From Acidimicrobiia bacterium (lineage in GTDB: Bacteria > Actinomycetota > Acidimicrobiia > Spongiisociales > ZC4RG35), in assembly GCA_028285585.1 (NCBI GenBank), contig JANQOU010000002.1, forward strand, positions 329,263 through 393,262: 64,000 bases of DNA. The letters are read 5' to 3'. Under the pieces are notes generated by a model, which saw nothing but the letters and a program-made list of their open reading frames with translations, did no database searches and was not told where the DNA came from. Positions 19,572 through 28,177 of the stretch are shown here, one piece after another (the first letter of the stretch is position 1; every line of letters starts with the position of its first letter). The position numbers and the translations under genes are program-made.

Positions 19572-21851
19572 TCAGTTGATGTGGCTCCAGATCTGTGATG
19601 CCGTCAGCGGCACCTGGACTTCAGCACCGTCGAGCGCATCGGAAACCGCATTGATCACAGCGGGTGTCGAGCCGATCGCCCCTGCCTCGCCGACCCCCTT
19701 GGCTCCGAGCGGGTTGGTGGGAGTCGTGGTCACGGTGGCGTCGAGGCCAAAGGACGGCAGCGACACCGCCGAAGGCAGCAGGTAGTCCATGAAGGACGAG
19801 GTGACGAGGTTGCCGTCCTCGTCGTAGATGACCTGCTCCCAAAGAGCTTGCCCTATCCCCTGGGCCAATCCTCCGTGCCGTTGGCCATCGGCGAGCATCG
19901 GGTTGATGATGTTGCCGGCGTCGTCGACGGCCCACATCTCGGTGAGAGTCGGCGACCCGGTGTCACGGTCGATCTCGACCACGGCGAGATGCATCCCGAA
20001 CGGGAAGTTGAAGCCACCCGACTTGACATGAACCTCCTCGTCGAGACCAGGAGTCACACCTTCCGGCACATCGCCGCGAATAGCCGAGGAGGCAACCTTG
20101 GCGAACGGGACCGAGACATCCGTGCCCACCACCTTGGCCAGGCCATCGGTCAACTCGATGTCAGCCTCCGAGGCTTCGAGAAGATGCGCGGCGATCTTCT
20201 TGGCTTTGACCGCCACCTTCTCGGCAGCTGCATGACTCGCCGAGCCGCCATGAGCGACGGACCGGCTACCCGAAGTCCCCCATCCATAAGGGCTCGAGGT
20301 GGTGTCGCCGTTGAGCACAGTCACATCGTCGACATTCAGGCCCAACACGCTGGCCACCAGCTGGGCGAAGGTCGTTCGGTGGCCCTGGCCCTGGTCGAGG
20401 GTCTCGACAAAAACTGTCACCGAGCCGTCGGGCTGCACTGCGATCCGGGCAGCTCCCCAATCCTCGAAGCCGCATATCTCCACGTACGCGGCGATGCCAA
20501 CACCCATCAGCTTTCCCTCTGATCGTGCCTCTGCCTGCCGGCGCCTCAGCCCCTCGTAGTCGGCGACCTCCAGCAATTTGTCGAGGGCGGGCTCGTAGTC
20601 ACCGGTGTCGAACTTGTAGCCGCCAAGCTCGGCTCCGCCTGATGAGTGATACGGAAACTGATCGGGCTGGATGAAGTTGCGCCGTCTCACTTCGGCTGGA
20701 TCTATGCCTGTCGCGTGGGCGACAGCGTCGATCACCCGCTCGATCGTCAGTGTCGCTTCCGGCCGTCCCGCTCCCCTGTAGATGCCGCGTGGCGCACGGT
20801 TTGTGAAGACGCCTCGCATCCTCCAGCCGTAGACGGGAATCACGTAGTTCCCGGTCCCGATCCTCGGCGTCAGCTCCGTGAACGGGATGTACCGGGCGCG
20901 GCAGCCGATGTCGATGAGGCTGTCTATCCAGAGGGCTTTGATCTTGCCGTCGTCGTCGGCAACTACCTCGTAGCGATGCCGCTGGGCTCGGCCGTGGCCG
21001 ATGGTGAGCATGTGCTCGCGTCTCGTCTCGGTCCACTTCACCGGGCGCCCGGTGCGCTTCGCACCCAGGATCGCCAGGTAGTCCTCCTCGGCGGCGTCGA
21101 ACTTGGCACCGAAGGCGCCACCGACGAACGGGGTGATCACCCGCACCGAAGTCTGAGGAAGTCCGAAGTCCCGGGCGAACTGCTGCTGCATGTGAGAAGG
21201 GCCTTGAGAGGACAGGTGAACGGTGAGGCCACCTTCCTTCCACTCGGCGAGAACCACCCTGTTCTCCATCGGAGCCGGGCTGACCCGGGGGTGCTCCACC
21301 AGCCCGCTGAGCTTCACCGAGCCGTCGACGGCCTCAAACGCAGCGCGGTCTCCCTTCGACCTGTCGTAGGCGACGTTGGAGTCGGTGTCGAGGTCGGAGT
21401 GGATAGGTGGCGCGTCGAGTGCCTGCTCGGCATCACCAACCACGTCAAGGGGCTCATAGTCGACGAAGACGAGATCTGCGGCGTCTCTCGCCTGATCTGG
21501 AGTCTCCGCGATGACCGCTGCCACCGGATCACCCGGCATCAGCACCTTGCCTTGGACCAGCGGGAAACGGGCTGGGACGTTGCGGCCCGGATTCGCCCGG
21601 GGAGACATCGAGGCATCCGCGACATCGTCGGGCGTGATGATGTCCCACACGCCGGGCATCTCAGAGGCGGCCTCGATATCGATCTCGGTGACGAGAGCGT
21701 GAGGTAACGGTGATCGGACCAGGGCCAGGTGGAGGGTGCCCTCCGGAGAGAGGTCGTCCACGTAGCGGGCGGTGCCGGTGATGAGGGCTGGGTCCTCCCG
21801 TCGTTGCACGGGGGCTCCCAAGAAGGAAGGAAGAACAGGCTGGGCAGTCAC
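19572..21851 (-). CDS. Xanthine dehydrogenase/CO-dehydrogenase-type molybdenum hydroxylase large subunit
   Basis: A 759-aa molybdopterin-binding subunit. I prefer GTG 21851 (VTAQPVLPSFLGAPVQRREDP), where homology begins. Family elements are the N-terminal Ald_Xan_dh_C domain (DPALITGTARYVDD), GGAFGAKF, PRGIYRGAGRPEA where form I CODH has AYRCSFR, QGQGHRTTFAQ, and KGVGEAGAIG with the catalytic Glu near the C-terminus. The YRGAGR loop places it with form-II CoxL-like enzymes of uncertain substrate. FAD and Fe-S subunits (CoxM/CoxS) are not adjacent, which is unusual. MoxR- and VWA-type maturation-like genes lie upstream on the same strand. Confidence 0.88.
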   Translation of the reverse strand: MTAQPVLPSFLGAPVQRREDPALITGTARYVDDLSPEGTLHLALVRSPLPHALVTEIDIEAASEMPGVWDIITPDDVADASMSPRANPGRNVPARFPLVQGKVLMPGDPVAAVIAETPDQARDAADLVFVDYEPLDVVGDAEQALDAPPIHSDLDTDSNVAYDRSKGDRAAFEAVDGSVKLSGLVEHPRVSPAPMENRVVLAEWKEGGLTVHLSSQGPSHMQQQFARDFGLPQTSVRVITPFVGGAFGAKFDAAEEDYLAILGAKRTGRPVKWTETRREHMLTIGHGRAQRHRYEVVADDDGKIKALWIDSLIDIGCRARYIPFTELTPRIGTGNYVIPVYGWRMRGVFTNRAPRGIYRGAGRPEATLTIERVIDAVAHATGIDPAEVRRRNFIQPDQFPYHSSGGAELGGYKFDTGDYEPALDKLLEVADYEGLRRRQAEARSEGKLMGVGIAAYVEICGFEDWGAARIAVQPDGSVTVFVETLDQGQGHRTTFAQLVASVLGLNVDDVTVLNGDTTSSPYGWGTSGSRSVAHGGSASHAAAEKVAVKAKKIAAHLLEASEADIELTDGLAKVVGTDVSVPFAKVASSAIRGDVPEGVTPGLDEEVHVKSGGFNFPFGMHLAVVEIDRDTGSPTLTEMWAVDDAGNIINPMLADGQRHGGLAQGIGQALWEQVIYDEDGNLVTSSFMDYLLPSAVSLPSFGLDATVTTTPTNPLGAKGVGEAGAIGSTPAVINAVSDALDGAEVQVPLTASQIWSHIN

Positions 21852-21893
21852 AGCCGAGCACGTTACCCCCACCTCCGCCACCCCCCGTCCGCG

Positions 21894-22001
21894 AACCTCA
21901 GGTAATAGCGCCCGTATATGGGCTCTATGACCTCACGTTGGTCGGCGGTGCGGCAAACCTGAGGCGATACGGCCCGTATTTGGTCCGTATTACCTGAGGT
22001 T
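21894..22001. repeat. 108-bp dispersed double-palindrome element, copy 1
   Basis: Starts AACCTCAGGTAAT and ends TATTACCTGAGGTT, as do the other two copies. Two roughly 46-bp imperfect palindromes in inverted order surround a 16-base spacer. A C-rich run precedes it and a GGGG run follows. It lies 11 bases beyond the stop of the CheY-like gene and 42 bases before the molybdenum hydroxylase start. Confidence 0.9.
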
Positions 22002-22012
22002 GCAGGAAGGGG

Positions 22013-22390
22013 TTACTCGAGTAGGGAGAGGACTGTGGAGCGGAAGTCGTTGGGTTGGAAGGGCTTAGTGACGAAAGCGTCGGCACCACCCTCGTTCGCT
22101 CGGCGACGTGACTCCTCCTCGGCGTGTGCCGTCAGCACGACAACCGGGATCTCTTTCGTGACCGCATCCCTGCGGATTCGATCGAGGACTTCCCAGCCGT
22201 CCATGCCCGGCAACCCGATATCGAGAACCACGAGGTCGGGCGACTCTGAGCCGACTGCCGAGAGACCCGTCTTCCCGTCGTCGCGGGTGACGATCTCGAG
22301 GTCGGCGGCACGGAGACAAACCTCAATCAACCGCCGGATGACGGCCGAATCCTCAACTACCAGAATGCGTGAGCCCATTTGATACCTCAA
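22013..22390 (-). CDS. Single-domain CheY-like response regulator
   Basis: A 125-aa receiver domain with no output domain: acidic ED (13-14), D57 in VVLDIGLPGMDG, T in VVLTA and K in VTKPF. The start may be the first Met or the fifth (MGSRILVVED). Such proteins relay phosphate or act by protein contact. There is no kinase next to it. It lies between the VWA gene and the hydroxylase gene on the same strand, but the 58-base gap above it and the repeat element below suggest separate control. Confidence 0.9.
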   Translation of the reverse strand: MRYQMGSRILVVEDSAVIRRLIEVCLRAADLEIVTRDDGKTGLSAVGSESPDLVVLDIGLPGMDGWEVLDRIRRDAVTKEIPVVVLTAHAEEESRRRANEGGADAFVTKPFQPNDFRSTVLSLLE

Positions 22391-22448
22391 TGTCCAAAGC
22401 CCGCTTGCGTGGGCCTTGGCACTTAATCGGCACCATGGCTCTCCCGGT

Positions 22449-23888
22449 TTAGCCTTTCTGTGAACCGATTCCGGCAGGCAGCGTCAGGTTCTCGACGAAT
22501 TCCTCGAGTTGGCGCAACGTCCGCACCTCATGCACCGAGGTGCAATGTTTCGCATAGTGGGACATCGTCGAATCCCCCGTGTCCCAATAGGTATGGGGCT
22601 CCGGATTCAGCCAGATCACTGCACGAGCCGCCTTGGCGACATCGTCGAGCACGGCGTCTCGGGGAGGGCGATAGTTGTTCCGGGCGTCTCCTGTGATCAA
22701 GACCGTGGTGCGCGGCGTGAGCTGGGAGCCGTACCTGGCGTAGAAAGTCTCCAGGGAGTTTCCGTAGTCAGAGTGGCCGTCCAGCCAGACAACCTCGGCC
22801 TCCGTCGTGATCCGCCCCACAGCAGATCCGAAGTCGATGCCAGGACCGAAGAAGTCGGTTACCTCATCGACCGTGTCGACAAAGGCGAACGACCTGAGCT
22901 TGGAGAAGTGGGTCGACATGGCATGGGTGAACTGGAGGGTGAATCGAGAAAAAGTCGCCATCGACCCCGAGATGTCACAGAGCAGCCAGACCTCCGGCCG
23001 ATGCGGCCGGGGATGCCTGAACTGAGGGTCAGCGGGAACTCCCCCGGTCGCCAGCGAGCGTCTGACGGTGCGACGGAAGTCGAGCCGGCCGGTGCGCCGT
23101 TTCCGACGCCTGGCCAGCCGCGCCGCCAGCTTCCGGGTCAAAGGGCCGATCGCGGCTTCCATGTCCGCTAGCTCGTTGCTGGTGGCATGCATGAGATCGA
23201 CGTCTTCAACGAGCGGGCGACGAAGGGTGCGTGCTACTGCCTCACGGCCACGGTCGGCGACGAGGCGTCGCCGGATCTCTTCCTGGATCTCCTCACGCAA
23301 AGCTTCAAGCCGAGCCTGGACGTCCTCCTCGAGAAGCCTGCGCTCGAAGTCGGTGAGATCCTGATCACCGATCATCGCCTCGATCAGCTGCGCCTCCAGC
23401 TCGGCCAGGTCGAGCCGGCGCAAGGTCCGATACAAGTAGTAGGTGCCACCTACGGGGCGACCAGGCTCCATCCCGGCAAGCTGCTCCACCGCCTCCCGGG
23501 CACCACGCCGCATCGCATCGCTGTCCAGGCCCGCCAACGCCTCCAACAGAGACTCGAGAAGCTGATCGAGGCTGAACTCGGGCTGGTCGAAGTCACGGTC
23601 GGCAGGAAGGGACTGGGGCAGATCGTCGGGCGACAGCGGGTCCTCTGTCTCGTCGGGCTGGCTCGGCGGAGGAGGAACGGTTGAGAAGTAGATGTCGAAG
23701 GCTGTGTCGAAGGCACGCTCGTGTCTCTGGTTCTTGACGAGTGTCGCCCTCAGCGTCTCGCGGAGAGCCACTCGCTCACCGACATCAACCGCCTCTACCG
23801 CCTGCATGGCGTCGATGGTCTCCACCATCGACACGGGGACACCGGCTTCTCGCAGTTCGTCGATGAACCCGGTGATGACACCGACCAT
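22449..23888 (-). CDS. VWA-domain CoxE-like protein
   Basis: A 479-aa protein of the CoxE/VWA group (PF05762-like). The C-terminal half holds a von Willebrand A domain with an intact MIDAS D-x-S-x-S motif (LLCDISGSMATFS) and later VWLDGHSDYGNSLETF and VLITGDARNNY. The N-terminal half is helical and charged. Paired MoxR ATPase and VWA proteins act as chaperone or metal-insertion machines; CoxD/CoxE do so for Mo-Cu CO dehydrogenase. The gene starts at TGATG overlapping the MoxR stop, a tight pair. Confidence 0.88.
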   Translation of the reverse strand: MVGVITGFIDELREAGVPVSMVETIDAMQAVEAVDVGERVALRETLRATLVKNQRHERAFDTAFDIYFSTVPPPPSQPDETEDPLSPDDLPQSLPADRDFDQPEFSLDQLLESLLEALAGLDSDAMRRGAREAVEQLAGMEPGRPVGGTYYLYRTLRRLDLAELEAQLIEAMIGDQDLTDFERRLLEEDVQARLEALREEIQEEIRRRLVADRGREAVARTLRRPLVEDVDLMHATSNELADMEAAIGPLTRKLAARLARRRKRRTGRLDFRRTVRRSLATGGVPADPQFRHPRPHRPEVWLLCDISGSMATFSRFTLQFTHAMSTHFSKLRSFAFVDTVDEVTDFFGPGIDFGSAVGRITTEAEVVWLDGHSDYGNSLETFYARYGSQLTPRTTVLITGDARNNYRPPRDAVLDDVAKAARAVIWLNPEPHTYWDTGDSTMSHYAKHCTSVHEVRTLRQLEEFVENLTLPAGIGSQKG

Positions 23889-24751
23889 CAGCTCGCCGGC
23901 GTGTTGGTGAGTTCCTTGGCGGCCTTCTCGATATCGGTCTGATACTTGAGCAGCACGTGCAACGTGTCACCAAGTATCTCCTCGTCAACGTCCTCGACAG
24001 ACAAGGCGATCAGGGTTCGCGCCCAGTCGATCGTCTCCGACACCGACGGCGACTTCTTCAAGTCGAGACTCCGGATCGACCGCGCCACCTTGGCCACCTG
24101 CTCGGCAAGATGGTCTGACAAGCCGGGGACACGTGCGCTCAGGATCTCTGTCTCGCGCTCAGGATCGGGGTAGTCGATATGCAAGAACAGGCAGCGGCGC
24201 TTCAGCGCCTCACTCAACTCCCGGGTGTTGTTGGAAGTCAGGAAGACGAGAGGCTGGCTGTGAGCGCTCATCGTCCCCAGCTCCGGGATCGAGACCTGGA
24301 AGTCGGAGAGGATCTCCAGCAGGAGAGCCTCTGTCTCGACTTCGACGCGGTCGACTTCGTCGATCAGCAGGACAACGGGCTCATCGGCCCGGATCGCCTC
24401 CAGCAGCGGGCGCTCGAGCAGAAAGTCCTCAGAGAAGATGTCATGGGAGATCTCATCCCAATCGTGATCCACATCGGCCTGAATCCGGAGCAGCTGTTTC
24501 TTATAGTTCCACTCATACAGCGCTTTGGCCTCGTCGAGTCCCTCGTAGCACTGCAGCCTGATCAGGTCTCTGCCGGTGACCTTGGCCACAGACTTGGCCA
24601 ACTCTGTCTTGCCCACGCCTGCCGGGCCCTCCACCAGAACAGGCTTTCCGAGTTGAGCAGCCAGAAAGACAACCTGGCTGATCCGGTGATCTGGCAGATA
24701 GCCGACGCCCGTGAGCGCCTCAGCTATGCCGGCGGGACTTTCAAAATCCAT
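23888..24751 (-). CDS. MoxR-family AAA+ ATPase (CoxD-like)
   Basis: An AAA+ ATPase of about 287 aa. I chose ATG 24751 because AGGAG lies 4 bases before it and the family N-terminus follows (MDFESPAGIAEALTGVGYL). Walker A is GPAGVGKTE and Walker B is VVLLIDEVDR; sensor 1 lies in LVFLTSNNTRELSEALKRR. With the overlapping VWA protein it forms the typical MoxR-VWA chaperone pair. The nearby molybdenum hydroxylase is the natural client candidate, though this is inferred from position only. Confidence 0.9.
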   Translation of the reverse strand: MDFESPAGIAEALTGVGYLPDHRISQVVFLAAQLGKPVLVEGPAGVGKTELAKSVAKVTGRDLIRLQCYEGLDEAKALYEWNYKKQLLRIQADVDHDWDEISHDIFSEDFLLERPLLEAIRADEPVVLLIDEVDRVEVETEALLLEILSDFQVSIPELGTMSAHSQPLVFLTSNNTRELSEALKRRCLFLHIDYPDPERETEILSARVPGLSDHLAEQVAKVARSIRSLDLKKSPSVSETIDWARTLIALSVEDVDEEILGDTLHVLLKYQTDIEKAAKELTNTPAS

Positions 24752-24872
24752 GTATCTCCTGGAAGTGAGCATCTCATTGTACGGATGGCTCCCCGGAGGG
24801 CCAGATTGGGCATCGGATTTTCCCGTTGCAGAGTTAGCCTGAAGCTTCTGTGCTGACACGAATCAGGCGGAA

Positions 24873-26204
24873 ATGCGAATAATCATCGTGGGTGCCGGGG
24901 CTGTCGGTTCCTATCTTGCCGAGAGGCTGTCATCGGAAGGCCAAGACGTTGTCGTGCTGGAAGACGACGAGCGGCGAGCCGCCCAACTCCAGGAGTCGAT
25001 TGACGCTCTCGTCATCCATGGCAACGGAGCTTCTGCGCAAGCCCTGGAGGAGGCCGGTGCCTCCAAAGCAGACCTCCTCATCGCCGTGTCCGACTCCGAC
25101 GGCGCCAACGTCCTCGCCTGTTTCACGGCCACTGAGCTGGGAACTCGCACCACCATCGCCAGGATCGAAGACTCGGAGATCCGAGAGGGAGCGGACCGGC
25201 TCGGTGTCGATGTCGTCATCGACCCGTCGGCAACCGCCGCCGAGGAGTTGGTCGACATCGTCGGACTGGGCGGTGCCTCCGAGCTGATCCAGTTCGCCGA
25301 TGGGAAGCTGGTAATGGTTGGCGGCATCGTCGCGCCCAACGCTGCGATCACCGCCGGCCCGCTCCGCCAGCTCCGAGTTCGGCAAGCGGAATGGGGCTGG
25401 GTTGTCGCGGCACTGGTACGGGACGGACGCACCATCGTCGCTCACGGTGACACACTCGTGAAGGCCGGCGATCACGCACTTCTCATGACCACGGACGACC
25501 GAGTCGACGACGCCACTCGCCTGCTCGGCCTCCGTCGAAGGAGCCTCGACCGCGCCATCATCATGGGCGGAACCCGGCTCGCCGAACTGGCCGCTGATCA
25601 GATGGCCGATGCCGGGTTGAGTGTGGTGATCGTCGATGAGGACATGGACCGGTGCAGCGTCCTTGCCTCAAGACACTCCCAGGCTCTCGTCATCTGTGGC
25701 GACCCCACAGACCCCGACGTGCTCGGCGACTTGGACCTCGGGCCGAAAGACGTCGCAGTCGGGCTCACCGGCTGGGACGAGGTGAACCTTCTGGGTTGCC
25801 TTGTCGCCAAGGCCAGCGGCGCTGGCATGGTGATCGCCAGATTCAATCGCATCTCCTATGTCGGCCTGCTTTCGGGTGTGGGCATCGACGCGGCAGTGTC
25901 CTCCAGGCTGATGGCGGCCTCCGCCATCCTCCGATTCGTTCGCGCCGGACAGGTTGAGATGGTGGCGACCTTCTCAGACACCGACGCCGAAGCCATCGAG
26001 GTGGAGGTAGAGGCAAAGTCGAAGGCGTGCAACAAGAGCCTCCTCGATCTGGAGCTTCCGGTCGGGGTGATCATCGGCGGCATCTCGCGCAATGGCACGA
26101 CGTTCGTGCCCGACGGGTCAACGGTCATTCGCCCCGGGGACCACGTCATCTTCTTCTCGCTCCCACGTGACATCGAAGAGTCCGTGGGGCTCTTCATGGC
26201 ATGA
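24873..26204 (+). CDS. trkA: Trk potassium uptake regulatory subunit TrkA
   Basis: A 443-aa cytoplasmic NAD-binding gating subunit with two tandem RCK units. The first begins MRIIIVGAGAVGSYLAERL with the G-x-G-x-x-G loop and an acidic VVLEDD strand end, followed by RCK_C. The second begins AIIMGGTRLAELAAD, in which the glycine loop is degenerate, and ends with a second RCK_C (GVIIGGISRNG). It overlaps trkH by 4 bases (ATGA), giving matched expression of channel and gate. Confidence 0.93.
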   Translation: MRIIIVGAGAVGSYLAERLSSEGQDVVVLEDDERRAAQLQESIDALVIHGNGASAQALEEAGASKADLLIAVSDSDGANVLACFTATELGTRTTIARIEDSEIREGADRLGVDVVIDPSATAAEELVDIVGLGGASELIQFADGKLVMVGGIVAPNAAITAGPLRQLRVRQAEWGWVVAALVRDGRTIVAHGDTLVKAGDHALLMTTDDRVDDATRLLGLRRRSLDRAIIMGGTRLAELAADQMADAGLSVVIVDEDMDRCSVLASRHSQALVICGDPTDPDVLGDLDLGPKDVAVGLTGWDEVNLLGCLVAKASGAGMVIARFNRISYVGLLSGVGIDAAVSSRLMAASAILRFVRAGQVEMVATFSDTDAEAIEVEVEAKSKACNKSLLDLELPVGVIIGGISRNGTTFVPDGSTVIRPGDHVIFFSLPRDIEESVGLFMA

Positions 26205-27697
26205 CCGTCAAGAGCAAGAAGGAAGGCAGTCGGCCGACGCTGACCCTCCTCAAGACGGTGGCCTACGTACTTGGGTCGGTCCTGTTGTTCGTGGCCATCG
26301 CCATGACCGTCTCGGCTCTGATCTCGACGATCTACGGCGAGCACACCACCGCGCTCCAGATCGGCGTCTCAGCCGGGATCACGGCCGTCTTCGGCTATGC
26401 GACAAGGCGCCTGGTCAGGCGTCCCGAGTCGATAACTGTGAAACAGGGCTTCGCCACCGTCGGGCTCGCCTGGTTCGTCTTCTCGATCTTTGGGGCGCTC
26501 CCCTACCTCATCACCGGGACGATCCCCGACATCTCAAACGCGATCTTCGAGACCGCCTCCGGCTTCACCACAACCGGAGCCTCGATCCTCAGCGACCCGT
26601 CGACCCTCCCCTACGGAGTCTCCTTCTGGAGAGCGATGACACAGTGGCTGGGTGGCATGGGGGTCATCGTCCTCGGTGTGGCCATCCTTCCCCTGTTGGG
26701 CACCGGGGGGATGCAGTTGGCGAGAGCAGAGTCACCCGGCCCCACCCCGGACCGCCTGACACCACGCTTCCAGGAGACCGCGAAGCGTCTCTGGCTGGTC
26801 TACGTCGTGCTGACCCTCATCGAGGTGATCTTGTTGTGGGCCGGCGACATGACCGGATTCCAGGCTGTGATCCACTCGATGACCACGATGTCGACGGGAG
26901 GCTTCGGGACCGAAGCCAGCTCAATCGCCGAATTCAGCAACTACACCAAATGGGTGATAACGGTCTTCATGTTCATCGCCGGCGTCTCGTTCGCCCTCCA
27001 CTTCCGAGCTTGGCGGCGGCCTTTCGAGTACTGGCGAAACTCAGAGTTCCGCCTCTATGCGTTGATCATCGTGCTGGCCGTCGTGATCGTGGCCGGAGGC
27101 CTGCTTCAAGACTTCGCCCCGATGGCCGCCTTCCAGACAGCGGCTTTCAACACGGTGTCACTGGTCACAACCACCGGTTTCGCCTCAGACAACTTCGGCG
27201 TCTGGAGGCCGGCGCTCCAGATAATGGTGGTGGGTCTGATGTTCCTCGGAGGAATGGCCGGCTCGACGGCAGGAGGCATGAAGACTTTCCGCATCGGTGT
27301 CCTCTCCAAAGCCGCCTATGCGGACCTGCGGCGACTGGTCCACCCGAAGGCGATCTTCGTCACCAGGTTTGGCTCACAGCGCGTCACCGACCCGGTGATC
27401 GAAGCGGTGCAGTCGTACTTCCTCTTCTACATGTTCCTGTTCATGACGGGGACATTCCTCCTGGGTTTCATCGACGCCAATCTCGCCACCGACCAGCTCG
27501 ATCTGGTGACCGCCGGCTCGGCCGTTGCTGCCTCGATAGGGAACATCGGCCCCGGGTTGGGAGAAGTGGGGCCGATCAGCAACTACGCGGACCTTCCCTA
27601 CCTGGCCAAGTGGCTGCTGTCAGGTCTGATGATCGTTGGCCGGCTCGAGATCTTCCCGGTCCTGGTCTTGCTCACCAAAGACCTCTGGCGCCGCTGA
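26201..27697 (+). CDS. trkH: Trk potassium transporter membrane subunit TrkH
   Basis: A 498-aa ion-conducting subunit with four M1-P-M2 repeats. The four selectivity-filter segments are visible: SGFTTTGAS, MSTGGFG, VTTTGFAS and IGNIGPG. The filter glycines are all kept. The C-terminal MIVGRLEIFPVLVLL is typical. It is transcribed with trkA. The neighbouring fxsA gene is convergent, with a 4-base gap. Confidence 0.93.
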   Translation: MTVKSKKEGSRPTLTLLKTVAYVLGSVLLFVAIAMTVSALISTIYGEHTTALQIGVSAGITAVFGYATRRLVRRPESITVKQGFATVGLAWFVFSIFGALPYLITGTIPDISNAIFETASGFTTTGASILSDPSTLPYGVSFWRAMTQWLGGMGVIVLGVAILPLLGTGGMQLARAESPGPTPDRLTPRFQETAKRLWLVYVVLTLIEVILLWAGDMTGFQAVIHSMTTMSTGGFGTEASSIAEFSNYTKWVITVFMFIAGVSFALHFRAWRRPFEYWRNSEFRLYALIIVLAVVIVAGGLLQDFAPMAAFQTAAFNTVSLVTTTGFASDNFGVWRPALQIMVVGLMFLGGMAGSTAGGMKTFRIGVLSKAAYADLRRLVHPKAIFVTRFGSQRVTDPVIEAVQSYFLFYMFLFMTGTFLLGFIDANLATDQLDLVTAGSAVAASIGNIGPGLGEVGPISNYADLPYLAKWLLSGLMIVGRLEIFPVLVLLTKDLWRR

Positions 27698-27701
27698 TCA
27701 C

Positions 27702-28136
27702 CTACTCGTAGCCCTCGACGTCGATGACGTCACCATCGTCCTGGCCACCTACAGGCGGCTGGAACCCCGAGGTAAAGACCTGCACCCGGGAGCTGAAACG
27801 CCGTGAGACCTGGCGGTAGACAAGAGCTCGAACAGCCGGGACAAGAAGCAAGAAGCCGAGGATGTCGGTGATGAATCCAGGGGAGATCAAGAAAGCGCCG
27901 GACACGAGAACGGCGGCACCGTCACTAAGCTCGCGACCCGGGACCTGACCCTCGCCGACACGTTGCCGGAGTCGTCGGAGAACGGACACTCCCGCTCGCC
28001 TGACCAACACCGAACCGACGATGGCCGTCGAAAGGGCGAGGCCAAGGGCCCACGCCAAGCCGATCCTCGACTCGACCCAGAAGAAGGTCGCCATCTCGGC
28101 GAGAGCCACCAAGGCGAAGACGGCGAAGAACCTCAT
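27702..28136 (-). CDS. fxsA: FxsA-family membrane protein
   Basis: A protein of about 144 aa from the internal ATG 28136 (MRFFAVFALVALAEM). It is a four-helix FxsA protein with the conserved E in the first helix, the GxxxALxL.T.IVG segment, and LISPGFITDILGFLLLVPAVR, the family core. The hydrophilic acidic tail (about 120-144) is cytoplasmic. The E. coli homologue is linked to phage F exclusion; the cellular role is unclear. It lies after obg on the same strand with a 41-base gap. Confidence 0.88.
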   Translation of the reverse strand: MRFFAVFALVALAEMATFFWVESRIGLAWALGLALSTAIVGSVLVRRAGVSVLRRLRQRVGEGQVPGRELSDGAAVLVSGAFLISPGFITDILGFLLLVPAVRALVYRQVSRRFSSRVQVFTSGFQPPVGGQDDGDVIDVEGYE

Positions 28137-28177
28137 GACCTGAACGGTACCGGCACAGGGCGCCAATCAACCGCGGC

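Noticed and set aside
26092-27711. A 539-aa plus-strand frame
   Set aside because: It runs across trkH in another frame; composition is rich in Arg, His and Pro, as expected of a high-GC shadow.
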